DNA from: Pseudomonas sp. GD03919 | Lineage (GTDB): Bacteria > Pseudomonadota > Gammaproteobacteria > Pseudomonadales > Pseudomonadaceae | Length of the DNA: 64,000 bases | Direction of reading: 5' to 3' | NCBI RefSeq assembly: GCF_029814935.1 | Contig: NZ_CP104582.1 | Span: forward strand, 1,550,001 to 1,614,000 | Part shown: one piece after another, positions 11,846-20,978 of the stretch | Layout of the letters: each line of letters starts with the position of its first letter | Position numbering within the stretch: position 1 is the stretch's first letter | Notes under the pieces: model-generated | Database searches by the model: none | Told to the model about the DNA's origin: nothing | Seen by the model: only the letters and a program-made list of their open reading frames with translations | Position numbers and translations under genes: made by a program

Positions 11846-12565
11846 TCAGCGGCGCAGCGTCTGCACCGCGATGCCGGGGAAGTCGGTGATGAGGCTGTCG
11901 ACACCAAAGTCGGCCAGGCGGCGCATCAGCGCCGGCTCGTTGACCGTCCAGACCGAGACATGCAGCCCCTGGTTCTGCGCCTTTAGCAGACGCTCCGGGG
12001 TGCACAGTGTCCAGTTCAATGCGAGTAGATGGCACTGGTAGTGCGCTGCCACTTTCAACGGGTCGAGCCAGGCGTACTCGGCCACCAGGCCCAGTTGCAA
12101 TTGCGGGGTCAGCTCGCGTGCGGCCTTGAGCACTTCGCGCGAGCTGGAGGTGATGGTGATCTGCTCGCGCAGACCGAAGCGCTCGACCAGTTCGGCAATG
12201 GCCAGCACGGTGCGTGCGGCGCGCACTTTCGAGGCGCTTTTAACTTCCAGCTGCCAGTGCTCGAACTGGCACTGCTCGAACAGGTCCTGCAGGCGCGGAA
12301 TGGGGCAGGGCCTTATCCAGCCCGGGCCACCCTTGCGCGCGTCGTACTTGATCAGCTCGGCTGCATCGTGTTCGACCACCTTGCCGCGCAATCCAGTGGT
12401 GCGCTTGAGGGTTGGGTCGTGAATCACCATCAGTTCGCCGTCGCGCGACAGGTGCAGATCCAGCTCGCAGCGATTGACGCCGTGCTCCAGGCAACGCTGG
12501 AAGCTGGCGAGGGTGTTTTCCGGGGCTTCGCCTTTGGCGCCGCGATGGCCGTAGATAAGGGTCAC
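11846..12565 (-). CDS. glpQ: Glycerophosphodiester phosphodiesterase
   Basis: Hydrolyses glycerophosphodiesters to glycerol-3-phosphate plus an alcohol. Its 239 residues start with IYGHRGAKGEAPENT and continue with CELDLHLSRDGELMVIHD, giving the HR, E-x-D and H residues of the GDPD active site. No signal peptide is visible, so it is the short cytoplasmic (UgpQ-like) form. The symbol glpQ follows Pseudomonas usage rather than the periplasmic E. coli enzyme. Its start overlaps the stop of the upstream gene by 4 bp (ATGA), so the two are likely co-transcribed. Confidence 0.85.
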   Translation of the reverse strand: MTLIYGHRGAKGEAPENTLASFQRCLEHGVNRCELDLHLSRDGELMVIHDPTLKRTTGLRGKVVEHDAAELIKYDARKGGPGWIRPCPIPRLQDLFEQCQFEHWQLEVKSASKVRAARTVLAIAELVERFGLREQITITSSSREVLKAARELTPQLQLGLVAEYAWLDPLKVAAHYQCHLLALNWTLCTPERLLKAQNQGLHVSVWTVNEPALMRRLADFGVDSLITDFPGIAVQTLRR

Positions 12566-12870
12566 TGTTGCTCCTTGACGGTGTCGAGGTGGCGTGAGCG
12601 GTGATGGCGCACGCTGTTGATCACGTGATCGTATTCGAAATAGACGCTGAATTCGCGGTAGTCCCAGCGCGTGATCGGCGGCTGGCCGACGGGTTTGTGC
12701 TCTTCATCGGCCAGGCCGAAACGCTCCAGTACCGAACGTTTGGACTGCCCCTTCTGGGGCAGGTTGCCGGCATCGAGATCCGCGCCCTGGCTGCCTAGTG
12801 GAATACTCAGGGTCTCGGCAAGCGAGGGCAGGGGCATCAGCAGGGCAAGTAGCAGGGCGAGTCGATACAT
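12562..12870 (-). CDS. Small exported protein of unknown function
   Basis: 102 residues with a clear signal peptide (MYRLALLLALLMPLPSLAET), so periplasmic or outer-membrane associated. The mature part holds a GQSKRSVLERFG segment followed by RWDYREFSVYFEYDHVINSV. That pattern recalls small BamE/SmpA-like folds but is not enough for a family call. The start at 12870 gives the signal peptide directly and has AAGGAA upstream; a longer frame adds nine residues with no support. It is coupled to glpQ by a 4-bp overlap. Confidence 0.7.
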   Translation of the reverse strand: MYRLALLLALLMPLPSLAETLSIPLGSQGADLDAGNLPQKGQSKRSVLERFGLADEEHKPVGQPPITRWDYREFSVYFEYDHVINSVRHHRSRHLDTVKEQQ

Positions 12871-12889
12871 GGCAATTCCTTGGCAGAGG

Positions 12890-13456
12890 TCATTCACGAG
12901 CCTGGCGACGTTCCAGAGCCTGTTTCTGCAGGATATGCCGAGCCAGTAACTGGCGCTGTGCGTCGGTCAACGCTTCGAACTCGGTACCGACTTCATATTG
13001 GCCATCTGCACGCTGGCTGCAATGCACGACCTTGGCCCGTAGCAGCAGACCGAGCGCCTGCGGCATCAAGACCATCTTGATCGCCAGATGGCTGCCCGGC
13101 GCCACGGCCTGGGCATTATTGAAGCTGATGCCGCCTTCGGACAGCGACACCTGACGCGGTGCGCCGATATCGCGCAGCAGGCTCTGGGCGACCGCCTGAC
13201 CGAGCAGGTCGATGCGCTTGTTGATTACCTTCAGGTAGTTGGCCAGGGTGCGGTCACGCTCGCTGATGTGGCGCAGCAGATGCTGCGACTCGAAGTCCAT
13301 CAGGTGCAGATCGCTGAGCAGATTGAATAGCGGCGACGGGTCGTGAAGTACGTCGCTGGCATAGGCTTCGGCCCCGGACAGCAGGCTGAATTCCAGTGCG
13401 ATCGTATCCTCGATACGATAGTATTCGCGGCGATCATCTACATCGTTAGTCGACAT
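12890..13456 (-). CDS. PilZ-domain protein, putative c-di-GMP binder
   Basis: 188 residues. The N-terminus has RREYYRIED, a match to the RxxxR c-di-GMP-binding motif, and the central part has LSEGGISF, resembling the D/NxSxxG motif of PilZ domains. In between lies a mainly helical region. Proteins of this type bind c-di-GMP and adjust motility or surface behaviour, but no partner can be named here. The start at 13456 was chosen because the frame upstream has no homologous character. It lies upstream of the small exported protein and glpQ on the same strand. Confidence 0.7.
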   Translation of the reverse strand: MSTNDVDDRREYYRIEDTIALEFSLLSGAEAYASDVLHDPSPLFNLLSDLHLMDFESQHLLRHISERDRTLANYLKVINKRIDLLGQAVAQSLLRDIGAPRQVSLSEGGISFNNAQAVAPGSHLAIKMVLMPQALGLLLRAKVVHCSQRADGQYEVGTEFEALTDAQRQLLARHILQKQALERRQARE

Positions 13457-13641
13457 GGCGAACCCATGAAAGCAGTGGTGGTCGAAGACCCTGTTGAAAG
13501 CCTCGTGAACGCCATGCGTGCCCGTGCCGGCCATAACTGCCTGGCAGACGCCGGTTACGAATGGTAAAGGCGTAATACTCGCATCGCCCGCTCCATTGGC
13601 GTCACACTGCAATGTGTCAGCCACTGGTGGCTTTCCAGGTG

Positions 13642-13660
13642 TTTTAACGCAGCAGGCCCG
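13642..13660. repeat. Remnant of the dispersed TTTTAACGCAGCAGG repeat
   Basis: This 19-nt stretch is identical to part of the MITE-like element at 59554-59694 (59649-59667), and similarity continues for about 15 nt. The terminal inverted repeats are missing here, so this is probably a fragment. It lies in the roughly 300-bp divergent gap between the PilZ gene and lolC, where I see nothing else certain. Confidence 0.5.
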
Positions 13661-13752
13661 TTGCACAGCAAGCGTTGATTTGCCTGTGAGTGTAAGGCTG
13701 CTGATCCGGCCCTGCCACAAGGACGTTTTTCTTTCCTCCGAATCTCTCCGAC

Positions 13753-15000
13753 ATGTTCAGACCTCTGTTCGTATTCATCGGTACGCGCTACACGCGGGCC
13801 AAGCGTCGCAACCACTTCGTCTCCTTCATTTCCCTGACGTCCATGCTCGGCCTCACCCTGGGGGTGATGGTGATGATCCTGGTGCTGTCGGTGATGAATG
13901 GCTTCGATCACGAGATGCGCACCCGTGTGCTGGGCATGATTCCGCATGCCACGGTCGAGTCGGCCACCCCGGTCAGCGACTGGCCGGCACTGGCGCGTCA
14001 GGTCGAACGTCATCCGCGCGTCGAGGCGCTGGCCCCCTTCACCCAGATGCAGGGCTTGCTGACGCACGACGGCAAGGTGCAGAAGGTGCTGATCAATGCC
14101 ATCGATCCCGAGCAGGAACGCAAGGTCTCGATCATCGATGGCTTCTTCCAGCAAGGCGGGCTCGACAGCCTGCAGCCCGGTGATTTCGCCATGATCATCG
14201 GTGACAAGGCAGCGGCCAAATTGGGCGTCAAGCTCGGAGACAAGGTCACCTTCGTCGCCCCCGAGGTCACCGTGACCCCGGCCGGAATGTTTCCGCGCCT
14301 CAAACGTTTTACCGTGACCGGTATCTTTCATGTCGGCGCCGGTGAGATCGACGGTGCCCTGGCGCTGGCCAATATCAGCGACCTGGCGCGTCTGCAGCGC
14401 TGGCAGCCGGATCAGGTACAGGGCCTGCGCCTGAAGTTCGATGACCTGTTCCAGGCACCGCGCAGCGCCTGGGAAATCGCCCAGACCCTCGACGGCGATT
14501 TCTACGCCCGCGACTGGACCCGCACGCATGGCAATCTGTATCAGGCCATTCGCATGGAGAAGACCATGATCGGCCTGCTACTGCTGCTGATCGTTGCGGT
14601 AGCCGCCTTCAACATCATCTCCACCCTGGTGATGGTGGTGACCGACAAGAAGGGCGATATCGCCATCCTGCGCACCCTTGGCGCCACGCCGCGGCAGATC
14701 ATGGCCATCTTCATGGTGCAGGGCACCGTGATCGGCGTAGTCGGCACCTTCATTGGCGCCGTCCTGGGGATTCTCGCCGCGCTGAACATCAGCAGCCTGA
14801 TTGCCGGCATCGAGCGGCTGCTGGGCATCAAGTTTCTCAATGCCGATGTCTATTTCATCGATTACCTGCCCTCGCAATTGCAGACCGCCGACGTGGTCAT
14901 GGTCTGCAGCGCAGCACTGCTGCTGAGCTTCTTTGCCACCCTGTACCCTGCCTGGCGTGCTTCGTGTACCCAGCCTGCCGAGGCCCTGCGTTATGAGTGA
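13753..15000 (+). CDS. lolC: Lipoprotein-releasing ABC transporter permease LolC
   Basis: An inner-membrane subunit of the LolCDE transporter, which extracts outer-membrane lipoproteins from the inner membrane and hands them to LolA. Its 415 residues have one N-terminal helix ([20 protein letters not shown]...), a large periplasmic domain and three C-terminal helices, the LolC/E topology of the MacB/FtsX superfamily. It is about as similar to the gene at 15706 as expected for the paired subunits. The labels LolC and LolE are assigned by order. The 3' end overlaps lolD by 8 bp. Confidence 0.9.
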   Translation: MFRPLFVFIGTRYTRAKRRNHFVSFISLTSMLGLTLGVMVMILVLSVMNGFDHEMRTRVLGMIPHATVESATPVSDWPALARQVERHPRVEALAPFTQMQGLLTHDGKVQKVLINAIDPEQERKVSIIDGFFQQGGLDSLQPGDFAMIIGDKAAAKLGVKLGDKVTFVAPEVTVTPAGMFPRLKRFTVTGIFHVGAGEIDGALALANISDLARLQRWQPDQVQGLRLKFDDLFQAPRSAWEIAQTLDGDFYARDWTRTHGNLYQAIRMEKTMIGLLLLLIVAVAAFNIISTLVMVVTDKKGDIAILRTLGATPRQIMAIFMVQGTVIGVVGTFIGAVLGILAALNISSLIAGIERLLGIKFLNADVYFIDYLPSQLQTADVVMVCSAALLLSFFATLYPAWRASCTQPAEALRYE

Positions 15001-15706
15001 GTCCATGAACCCGAACGCCATGAAACAGCACAATGCCGTGCTCAGCTGCCGCAACCTGAGCAAGCGTTACGACGAAGGCCCCGAGTCGGTGGTGGTGCTC
15101 GACGGGCTCGAACTGGAACTGCTGCCCGGTGAGCGCGTGGCCATCGTCGGCAGCTCCGGCTCCGGCAAGAGCACCCTGCTGAACATGCTCGGCGGCCTGG
15201 ATACGCCCAGTGCAGGCAGCGTGTGGCTGGCCGGCGAGCAACTGTCGGCGCTGAGCGAAACCGCCCGTGGCCTGTTGCGCAACCGTGCACTGGGCTTCGT
15301 TTATCAGTTTCATCATCTGCTGGCCGAATTTACCGCGCTGGAAAATGCCTGCATGCCGCTGCTGATCGGCAAGACGCCGATTGCCGAAGCGCGCCAGCGT
15401 GCGACCGCTCTGCTGGAGCGAGTCGGCCTGGGCCATCGCCTGCACCACAAACCGGCTGAACTGTCCGGTGGTGAGCGTCAGCGCGTAGCCATTGCCCGTG
15501 CCCTGGTCAACCGCCCCGGGCTGGTGCTGCTCGATGAGCCCACCGGCAACCTCGATCAGCACACTGCCGAAGGCATTCAGGAGCTGATGCGCGAACTGAG
15601 CCGCGACTCCAATACCGCATTTCTGGTGGTGACTCACGACATGCAGCTGGCGCGCCAGATGGATCGCGTGCTCAGCCTGCAGGACGGCAAGCTGGTGGCC
15701 CTCTGA
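14993..15706 (+). CDS. lolD: Lipoprotein-releasing ABC transporter ATP-binding protein LolD
   Basis: The ATPase that powers lipoprotein release. Its 237 residues contain a Walker A motif (GSSGSGKST), the family-typical [17 protein letters not shown]-loop region, the signature LSGGERQR, Walker B with [12 protein letters not shown], and a VTHD switch. The ATG at 14993 (MSESMNP) was chosen because relatives start close to it and it overlaps the lolC stop. The ATG at 15005 is an alternative. Its stop overlaps the lolE start (TGATG). Confidence 0.93.
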   Translation: MSESMNPNAMKQHNAVLSCRNLSKRYDEGPESVVVLDGLELELLPGERVAIVGSSGSGKSTLLNMLGGLDTPSAGSVWLAGEQLSALSETARGLLRNRALGFVYQFHHLLAEFTALENACMPLLIGKTPIAEARQRATALLERVGLGHRLHHKPAELSGGERQRVAIARALVNRPGLVLLDEPTGNLDQHTAEGIQELMRELSRDSNTAFLVVTHDMQLARQMDRVLSLQDGKLVAL

Positions 15707-16950
15707 TGTTTCGTCCGCTGAGTATCTTCATCGGCGCTCGCTACACACGGGCCAAGCGCCGCAACCATTTCATCTCCTTCATTTCGCTGACTTCGATGAT
15801 CGGTCTGGCACTCGGCGTGCTGGCGATGATCGTGGTGCTGTCGGTGATGAACGGCTTCCAGAAGGAAATGAGCTCGCGCATTCTCGGCATGGTGCCGCAC
15901 GCCATGCTCTATGGTGCCGAGCCGGTTGCCGACTGGCGCGCCCTGGCGGCAAAGGCCATGGCCAATCCGCAGGTGCAGGCAGCTGCGCCTTATGCCGAGC
16001 TGGAGGGCATGCTTTCGCATCGCGGCACGATGCAGCCGATCCAGATCCACGGTATTGATCCGGCCGAGGAGGGCAAGGTGTCGATCCTGCCCGAGCATAT
16101 CCGTCAGGGCAGCCTGAACAATCTGCAGCCCGGTGAGTTCGGCGTGGTGATCGGTGATATCACCGCGCGTCGTTTTGGCCTGCAGGTGGGCGATAAGCTG
16201 ACGCTGATCATTCCCGAGTTGAGCAGTGCACCTGGTGGCGTCACCCCGCGCATGCAGCGGCTGAACGTGGCAGCGGTATTCAAGGTCGGCGCCGAGTTGG
16301 ACAGCTCGCTGGCGCTGATCAACGTCGCCGATGCGGCAGCGATGCAGCGCCTGCCGGAGGGCACTGTGCCGGGCATTCGTCTGGCGCTGAAGGATCTTTA
16401 CCAGGCGCCGCAGGTATCCAAGGCGCTGGTCGCCGAACTGGGCGCAGGGTATCGCGCCGACGACTGGACCCACACCCAGGGCAGCCTGTTCAGCGCGATG
16501 AAGATGGAGAAGACCATGATCGGTCTGCTGCTCTTGCTGATCGTCGCGGTGGCAGCCTTCAATATCATCGCCACGCTGATCATGGTGGTCGCCGACAAGG
16601 GCGGCGATATCGCCATCCTGCGTACGCTGGGCGCCACACCACGTCAGATCATGGCCATCTTCATGGTGCAGGGCTCGGTGATCGGCCTCGTCGGCACCCT
16701 GATCGGCACGGTATTCGGCGTGCTTGCGGCGCTGAATGTCAGTGCACTGGTGGCCTGGCTGGAATCCTTCGCCGGACAGCAGGTGCTGAGCTCCGACGTG
16801 TACTTCATCAGCAGCCTGCCATCGGACCTGCAGTGGCTGGATGTGGTGCTGATCTGTTCGGCGGCATTGATTCTGAGCTTCCTCGCCACGCTCTACCCAT
16901 CCTGGCGGGCAGCGCAAGTACAGCCAGCCGAAGCGCTACGTTACGAGTAA
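15706..16950 (+). CDS. lolE: Lipoprotein-releasing ABC transporter permease LolE
   Basis: The second permease of LolCDE: 414 residues with the same layout as the upstream permease, one N-terminal helix, a periplasmic domain and three C-terminal helices. Long identical blocks with LolC (for example [21 protein letters not shown]) show origin by duplication. Translation is coupled to lolD through the TGATG overlap. A strong bidirectional terminator begins within 5 bp of the stop. Confidence 0.9.
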   Translation: MFRPLSIFIGARYTRAKRRNHFISFISLTSMIGLALGVLAMIVVLSVMNGFQKEMSSRILGMVPHAMLYGAEPVADWRALAAKAMANPQVQAAAPYAELEGMLSHRGTMQPIQIHGIDPAEEGKVSILPEHIRQGSLNNLQPGEFGVVIGDITARRFGLQVGDKLTLIIPELSSAPGGVTPRMQRLNVAAVFKVGAELDSSLALINVADAAAMQRLPEGTVPGIRLALKDLYQAPQVSKALVAELGAGYRADDWTHTQGSLFSAMKMEKTMIGLLLLLIVAVAAFNIIATLIMVVADKGGDIAILRTLGATPRQIMAIFMVQGSVIGLVGTLIGTVFGVLAALNVSALVAWLESFAGQQVLSSDVYFISSLPSDLQWLDVVLICSAALILSFLATLYPSWRAAQVQPAEALRYE

Positions 16951-16954
16951 GCAT

Positions 16955-16985
16955 AAAAAAGCCGTCGATTTCGACGGCTTTTTTT
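16955..16985. terminator. Bidirectional terminator between lolE and the DUF2062 gene
   Basis: AAAAAAGCCGTCGA pairs perfectly with TCGACGGCTTTTTT around a TT centre. The A-run on one side and T-run on the other make it work for both convergent genes. The last base overlaps the DUF2062 stop codon. Confidence 0.9.
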
Positions 16986-17512
16986 CAGTGACGTTGTTGG
17001 TGAAGCTTTTCCTGGCGCTTGCGCCAGCTGCGCTGGACCCACCAGCGCCAGTAGAGCATGGTCAGGACGTAGCCCAGTGCCGCGAGGATGATTCCCGCGA
17101 CGAAGGAGCCCAGGTACAGTGGTTTCCACAGCACTGCCGCCTCGGCCGCGATCCATTCCAGACTCAGGGTTTGCGGCATGCGCACCGGCGGCGTCTGCAT
17201 GATCCACGCGCCCAGTTTGTAGGTGCAATAGAAAATAGGCGGCATGGTGATGGGGTTGGTCAGCCAGACCAGACCGATGGAGATCGGCAGGTTGGCGCGC
17301 AGCGGAATGGCGACGGCGGCGGCGGCCAGCATCTGCATCGGCATTGGGATCATCGCCCAGAACAGTCCGATGGCCATGCCGCGTGCTACCGAGTGACGAT
17401 TGAGATGCCACAGGTTGGGATCGTGAATCAGCTTGCCGAGAAAACGCAGGGACTTGTTAGTCTTGATGCTGTCGGGGTCGGGCATGTAGCGTTTGAATAA
17501 GCGACGCGGCAT
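16985..17512 (-). CDS. DUF2062 inner-membrane protein
   Basis: 175 residues of the DUF2062 family. The N-terminus is basic (MPRRLFKRYMPDP), followed by HSVARGMAIGLFWAMIPMPMQM and WLTNPITMPPIFY, the conserved family blocks, and then membrane helices with a basic cytoplasmic tail. The function is not established; it usually sits near comEC or envelope genes, as here. The start at 17512 was chosen from the conserved N-terminus. An upstream ATG at 17578 adds 22 residues without family support. It is convergent with lolE and divergent from comEC. Confidence 0.82.
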   Translation of the reverse strand: MPRRLFKRYMPDPDSIKTNKSLRFLGKLIHDPNLWHLNRHSVARGMAIGLFWAMIPMPMQMLAAAAVAIPLRANLPISIGLVWLTNPITMPPIFYCTYKLGAWIMQTPPVRMPQTLSLEWIAAEAAVLWKPLYLGSFVAGIILAALGYVLTMLYWRWWVQRSWRKRQEKLHQQRH

Positions 17513-17638
17513 GAAGAGTCTCTGAGCAGGCAAAAGCGCCGCTATTATGCATGCTTTGCGCATGAGCGGCGTTTCCATATTGTGACCGGAGGTGAGCGTC
17601 GGACGCGCCCGCCGTAGCTCGATGAGCAGGGAGGATGG

Positions 17639-19864
17639 ATGCGAACAGGGATGTTGGCGCTGGCCCTGGGCTTGCTCACGCTGCGTTTTTTGCCGGCTTT
17701 GCCGCCAGGCTGGCTGTTAGCGATTGCAGCCTGTGCCGGCCTGGCACTGTTGCTATCGCGCCTTTATCCGCTGGGTTTCTTTCTGCTCGGGCTGGCCTGG
17801 GCGTGCAGTTCGGCGCAATCGGCGCTGGATGATCGCCTCGCTGCACAACTCGATGGTCGTACCCTATGGCTGGAGGGGCGGGTGGTGGGCTTACCCGAAG
17901 TCTCCGAGGGTGTCGTGCGCTTTTTGCTGGAGGAGGCCCACTCGCGACGTGCCGAGTTGCCGCAAAGGCTGCGCGTGGCCTGGTATGGCGGGCCGACGGT
18001 GCAAGGCGGCGAGCGCTGGCGGCTGGCGGTCAATCTCAAGCGCCCGCACGGTCTTGTCAATCCGCAGCGTTTCGACTATGAGGCCTGGTTGTTGGCGCAG
18101 CGGATCGGCGCTACGGGTACGATCAAGTCAGGTGAGCGCCTGTCATCCGCGACAGGATTGGGCAGTTGGCGTGACAGCTTGCGTCAGCAATTGCTGGCTG
18201 TGCCGGCCTTTGAGCGGCAGGGCGCCATTGCGGCGCTGGTTCTGGGCGATGGTTCGGGTCTGAGCACAACAGACTGGCGCCTGCTTCAGCACACCGGAAC
18301 GGTGCATCTGATGGTTATCTCGGGGCAGCACATCGCGCTGCTGGCCGGGTTTCTCTATGGCCTGGTGGCACTGCTGGCGAAGCTCGGTGCCTGGCCCAGG
18401 CGCCTGCCCTGGCTGCCCTGTGCTTGTGCCTTAGCCCTGAGTGGAGCCTTGCTCTACGGTTTTCTGGCCGGTTTCGAGGTGCCGGTGCGCCGAGCCTGTG
18501 TGATGGTCGCGCTGGTGCTGCTATGGCGTATGCGTTTTCGCCATCTGGGTGCCTGGTGGCCGCTGCTGCTGGCCTTGATCGTGGTTCTGCTGCTGGAACC
18601 ACTGGCGTCCTTGCAGCCGGGGTTCTGGTTGTCGTTTTCGGCAGTGGCGATTCTGGTGCTGGTATTCGCTGGTCGTCTCGGCCTCTGGGGGTGGTGGCGT
18701 GGCCTGACGCGCGCACAGTGGACCATGGCCATCGGCCTGTTGCCGATGATGTTGATCCTCGGTCTGCCGGTGAGCAGTAGCGGGCCACTGGCCAATCTGA
18801 TTGCCGTGCCCTGGGTCGGCATGCTGGTTGTGCCTCTGGCGTTGTTGGGTACTTTGCTGTTGCCTGTCCCGTGGCTGGGTGAAGGTGTGCTGTGGCTGGC
18901 CGGTGGTGCATTGCACCTGTTGTTCGAACTGCTCGGCGCCATTGCTGCCTGGCTACCGGCCTGGCTGCCCAGCAACCTGCCGCTGTGGGCCTGGCTATTG
19001 GCTGCGGCTGGCGCGTTGCTGCTTTTGCTGCCGGCTGGTGTGCCCTTGCGCTGGCCCGGCATCGCGCTGCTATTGCCGGCATTGTTTCTGCCGGCGCCGC
19101 AGTTGGACGACGGGCGTGCCGACATCTGGGTGCTGGATGTCGGGCAGGGGCTGGCCGTGCTGGTGCGCACCCGGGAGCACGCATTGCTTTACGATGCCGG
19201 GCCGCGTTTTGGCGATTTCGATACCGGTGAGCGTATTGTCCTGCCCTCGTTGCGGGCGCTGAACCTCAGGCAGCTCGACGTGATGCTGCTCAGCCATGCC
19301 GATAACGATCATGCCGGTGGTGCGGCCGCGATCAAGGCCGGGATGCCGGTATCGAGGGTTGTCAGCGGTGAGCCGCAAAGGCTGGCCGATGCCCTCGGCG
19401 CCGAAGCGTGCGCGTCGGGGCAGAGCTGGCAATGGAACGAGGTGACCTTCAGGCTGTGGCAGTGGCAACGGGCCGGCTCCGGTAACCAGTTGTCTTGTGT
19501 ACTACAGATAGAGGCGGCGGGCGAACGCCTGCTGTTGACCGGCGATATCGACGTACAGGCCGAGCGGGCGCTGATGCAGGCTGACTTGCCCCTGGCCTCG
19601 CAGTGGCTACTGGCTCCCCACCACGGCAGCCGCACGTCATCCAGCCAGGCGTTCATCGATGCCGTCGCAGCGCAGCATGTGCTGATCACCCGCAGTCGCC
19701 ACAACGCCTTCGGCCATCCTCACCCGCAGGTGCTTGCACGCTATCGTGCTGCGGGTGTCGAGGTACATGACACGGCGTTGCACGGCGCCCTGCATATTCG
19801 CCTGGGGCAACATGGCACGGCGCGAGGGTTGCGAAGCGAGCCACGTTTCTGGCGGGAAAAATGA
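17639..19864 (+). CDS. comEC: ComEC/Rec2 family DNA-uptake channel protein
   Basis: The inner-membrane channel that brings single-stranded DNA into the cytoplasm during natural transformation. Its 741 residues consist of N-terminal helices plus a DUF4131 region, a central multi-helix competence domain (HLMVISGQHIALLAG...), and a C-terminal metallo-beta-lactamase domain with HADNDHAGG, LLLTGDID and LAPHHGSRTSS. All expected domains are present. AGGGAGG lies only 4 bp before the ATG at 17639. The ATG at 17651 (MLALALG) is an alternative start. Whether the strain is transformable cannot be told from this gene alone. Confidence 0.9.
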   Translation: MRTGMLALALGLLTLRFLPALPPGWLLAIAACAGLALLLSRLYPLGFFLLGLAWACSSAQSALDDRLAAQLDGRTLWLEGRVVGLPEVSEGVVRFLLEEAHSRRAELPQRLRVAWYGGPTVQGGERWRLAVNLKRPHGLVNPQRFDYEAWLLAQRIGATGTIKSGERLSSATGLGSWRDSLRQQLLAVPAFERQGAIAALVLGDGSGLSTTDWRLLQHTGTVHLMVISGQHIALLAGFLYGLVALLAKLGAWPRRLPWLPCACALALSGALLYGFLAGFEVPVRRACVMVALVLLWRMRFRHLGAWWPLLLALIVVLLLEPLASLQPGFWLSFSAVAILVLVFAGRLGLWGWWRGLTRAQWTMAIGLLPMMLILGLPVSSSGPLANLIAVPWVGMLVVPLALLGTLLLPVPWLGEGVLWLAGGALHLLFELLGAIAAWLPAWLPSNLPLWAWLLAAAGALLLLLPAGVPLRWPGIALLLPALFLPAPQLDDGRADIWVLDVGQGLAVLVRTREHALLYDAGPRFGDFDTGERIVLPSLRALNLRQLDVMLLSHADNDHAGGAAAIKAGMPVSRVVSGEPQRLADALGAEACASGQSWQWNEVTFRLWQWQRAGSGNQLSCVLQIEAAGERLLLTGDIDVQAERALMQADLPLASQWLLAPHHGSRTSSSQAFIDAVAAQHVLITRSRHNAFGHPHPQVLARYRAAGVEVHDTALHGALHIRLGQHGTARGLRSEPRFWREK

Positions 19865-19920
19865 GAACGGCGGCGCCCTATGCTAGAGTGGCGCGACTTT
19901 TTCGAGGGGGATTCTCTACC

Positions 19921-20553
19921 GTGTGGGAACTGGTCAAAGCTGGCGGCTGGATGATGCTGCCGATCATTCTCTGTTCCATCGCTGCTGCCGGTATCGTCGC
20001 TGAGCGCCTGTGGACCCTGCGGCCCGCCCGCGTCACCCCGGCCAATCTGCTGGCCCAGGTGTGGCGCTGGATCAAGGACAAGAAACTCAACAACCAGAAG
20101 CTCAAGGAGCTGCGCGAGCATTCGCCGCTGGGGCAGATACTCGCTGCCGGCCTGGCCAACTCCAAGCATGGTCGCGAAATCATGAAGGAGTGCATCGAGG
20201 AGGCTGCCGCGCGCGTCATCCACGAGCTGGAGCGTTATCTCAATGCGCTCGGCACCATTGCCGGCATCGCGCCGCTGCTGGGCCTGCTTGGCACCGTGCT
20301 GGGCATGATTGAAATCTTCAGCTCCTTCATGGGCTCGGGCATGGCTAACGCTTCCATGCTCGCCAGCGGTATCGCCAAGGCGCTGATCACCACGGCAGCC
20401 GGCCTGATGGTGGCGATCCCAGCGCTGTTTTTCCACCGCTACCTGCAGCGCCGCGTCGACGAGTTGGTGGTGGGCATGGAGCAGGAAGCGATCAAGTTGG
20501 TGGAGATGGTGCAGGGTGATCGCGATGTCGACCTGGGCGAGGGCAAGGCGTGA
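19921..20553 (+). CDS. exbB: ExbB/TolQ-type proton channel protein
   Basis: A MotA/TolQ/ExbB family inner-membrane protein that forms a proton-driven motor with the ExbD-like partner encoded next. 210 residues with three transmembrane helices: one near the N-terminus (MLPIILCSIAAAGIVAERLW) and two in the C-terminal half (LGTIAGIAPLLGLLGTVLGM and ITTAAGLMVAIPALFF). The GTG at 19921 was preferred because AGGGGG lies at the right distance; the longer frame from 19861 overlaps comEC. It overlaps exbD by 4 bp. Linkage to lpxK and kdsB is the usual Pseudomonas arrangement. The energised partner is unknown. Confidence 0.88.
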   Translation: MWELVKAGGWMMLPIILCSIAAAGIVAERLWTLRPARVTPANLLAQVWRWIKDKKLNNQKLKELREHSPLGQILAAGLANSKHGREIMKECIEEAAARVIHELERYLNALGTIAGIAPLLGLLGTVLGMIEIFSSFMGSGMANASMLASGIAKALITTAAGLMVAIPALFFHRYLQRRVDELVVGMEQEAIKLVEMVQGDRDVDLGEGKA

Positions 20554-20978
20554 AATTCCGGCGTAAACCGCGGGAGAACGTCGAGATCAACCTGGCCTCG
20601 TTGATCGACGTGGTGTTCATCCTGTTGCTGTTCTTCGTGGTCACCACTACCTTCACCCGCGAGACCCAGCTCAAGGTCGACCTGCCGGAGGCCGCCAGCG
20701 GCACGCCGCCGGAGCAGACCGAGCTGAAGCAGCTGGAAGTGTTGATCGCTGCCGACGGTGCGTTTTCGCTCAATGGCAAGGCGCTGCTGGAAAGCAACCT
20801 GAGCAGTCTCATGGCTGCCTTGCAGAAAGAGTCCGACGGCGACAACAGCCTGCCGCTGATCATCAGCGCCGATGGCAAGGCCCCGCACCAGGCGGTGATC
20901 ACCGCCATGGACGCCGCCGGCAAGCTGGGCTTCGCGCATTTGCGCATCACCACGGTGGAAGCACAGGAAACGCCCTGA
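20550..20978 (+). CDS. exbD: ExbD/TolR-type protein
   Basis: 142 residues with a single N-terminal transmembrane helix (about 17-36, LIDVVFILLLFFVVTTTF) that carries the conserved membrane Asp (ID), followed by a periplasmic domain. It is the partner of the upstream ExbB-like channel. The start overlaps exbB by 4 bp and the stop abuts the lpxK start with no gap, so the three are translationally linked. Confidence 0.9.
   Translation: MKFRRKPRENVEINLASLIDVVFILLLFFVVTTTFTRETQLKVDLPEAASGTPPEQTELKQLEVLIAADGAFSLNGKALLESNLSSLMAALQKESDGDNSLPLIISADGKAPHQAVITAMDAAGKLGFAHLRITTVEAQETP

Noticed and set aside
13467..13568. 33-codon open frame (MKAVVVEDPVESL...) in the PilZ-lolC gap
   Set aside because: No ribosome site or recognisable relative; consistent with chance in GC-rich DNA.
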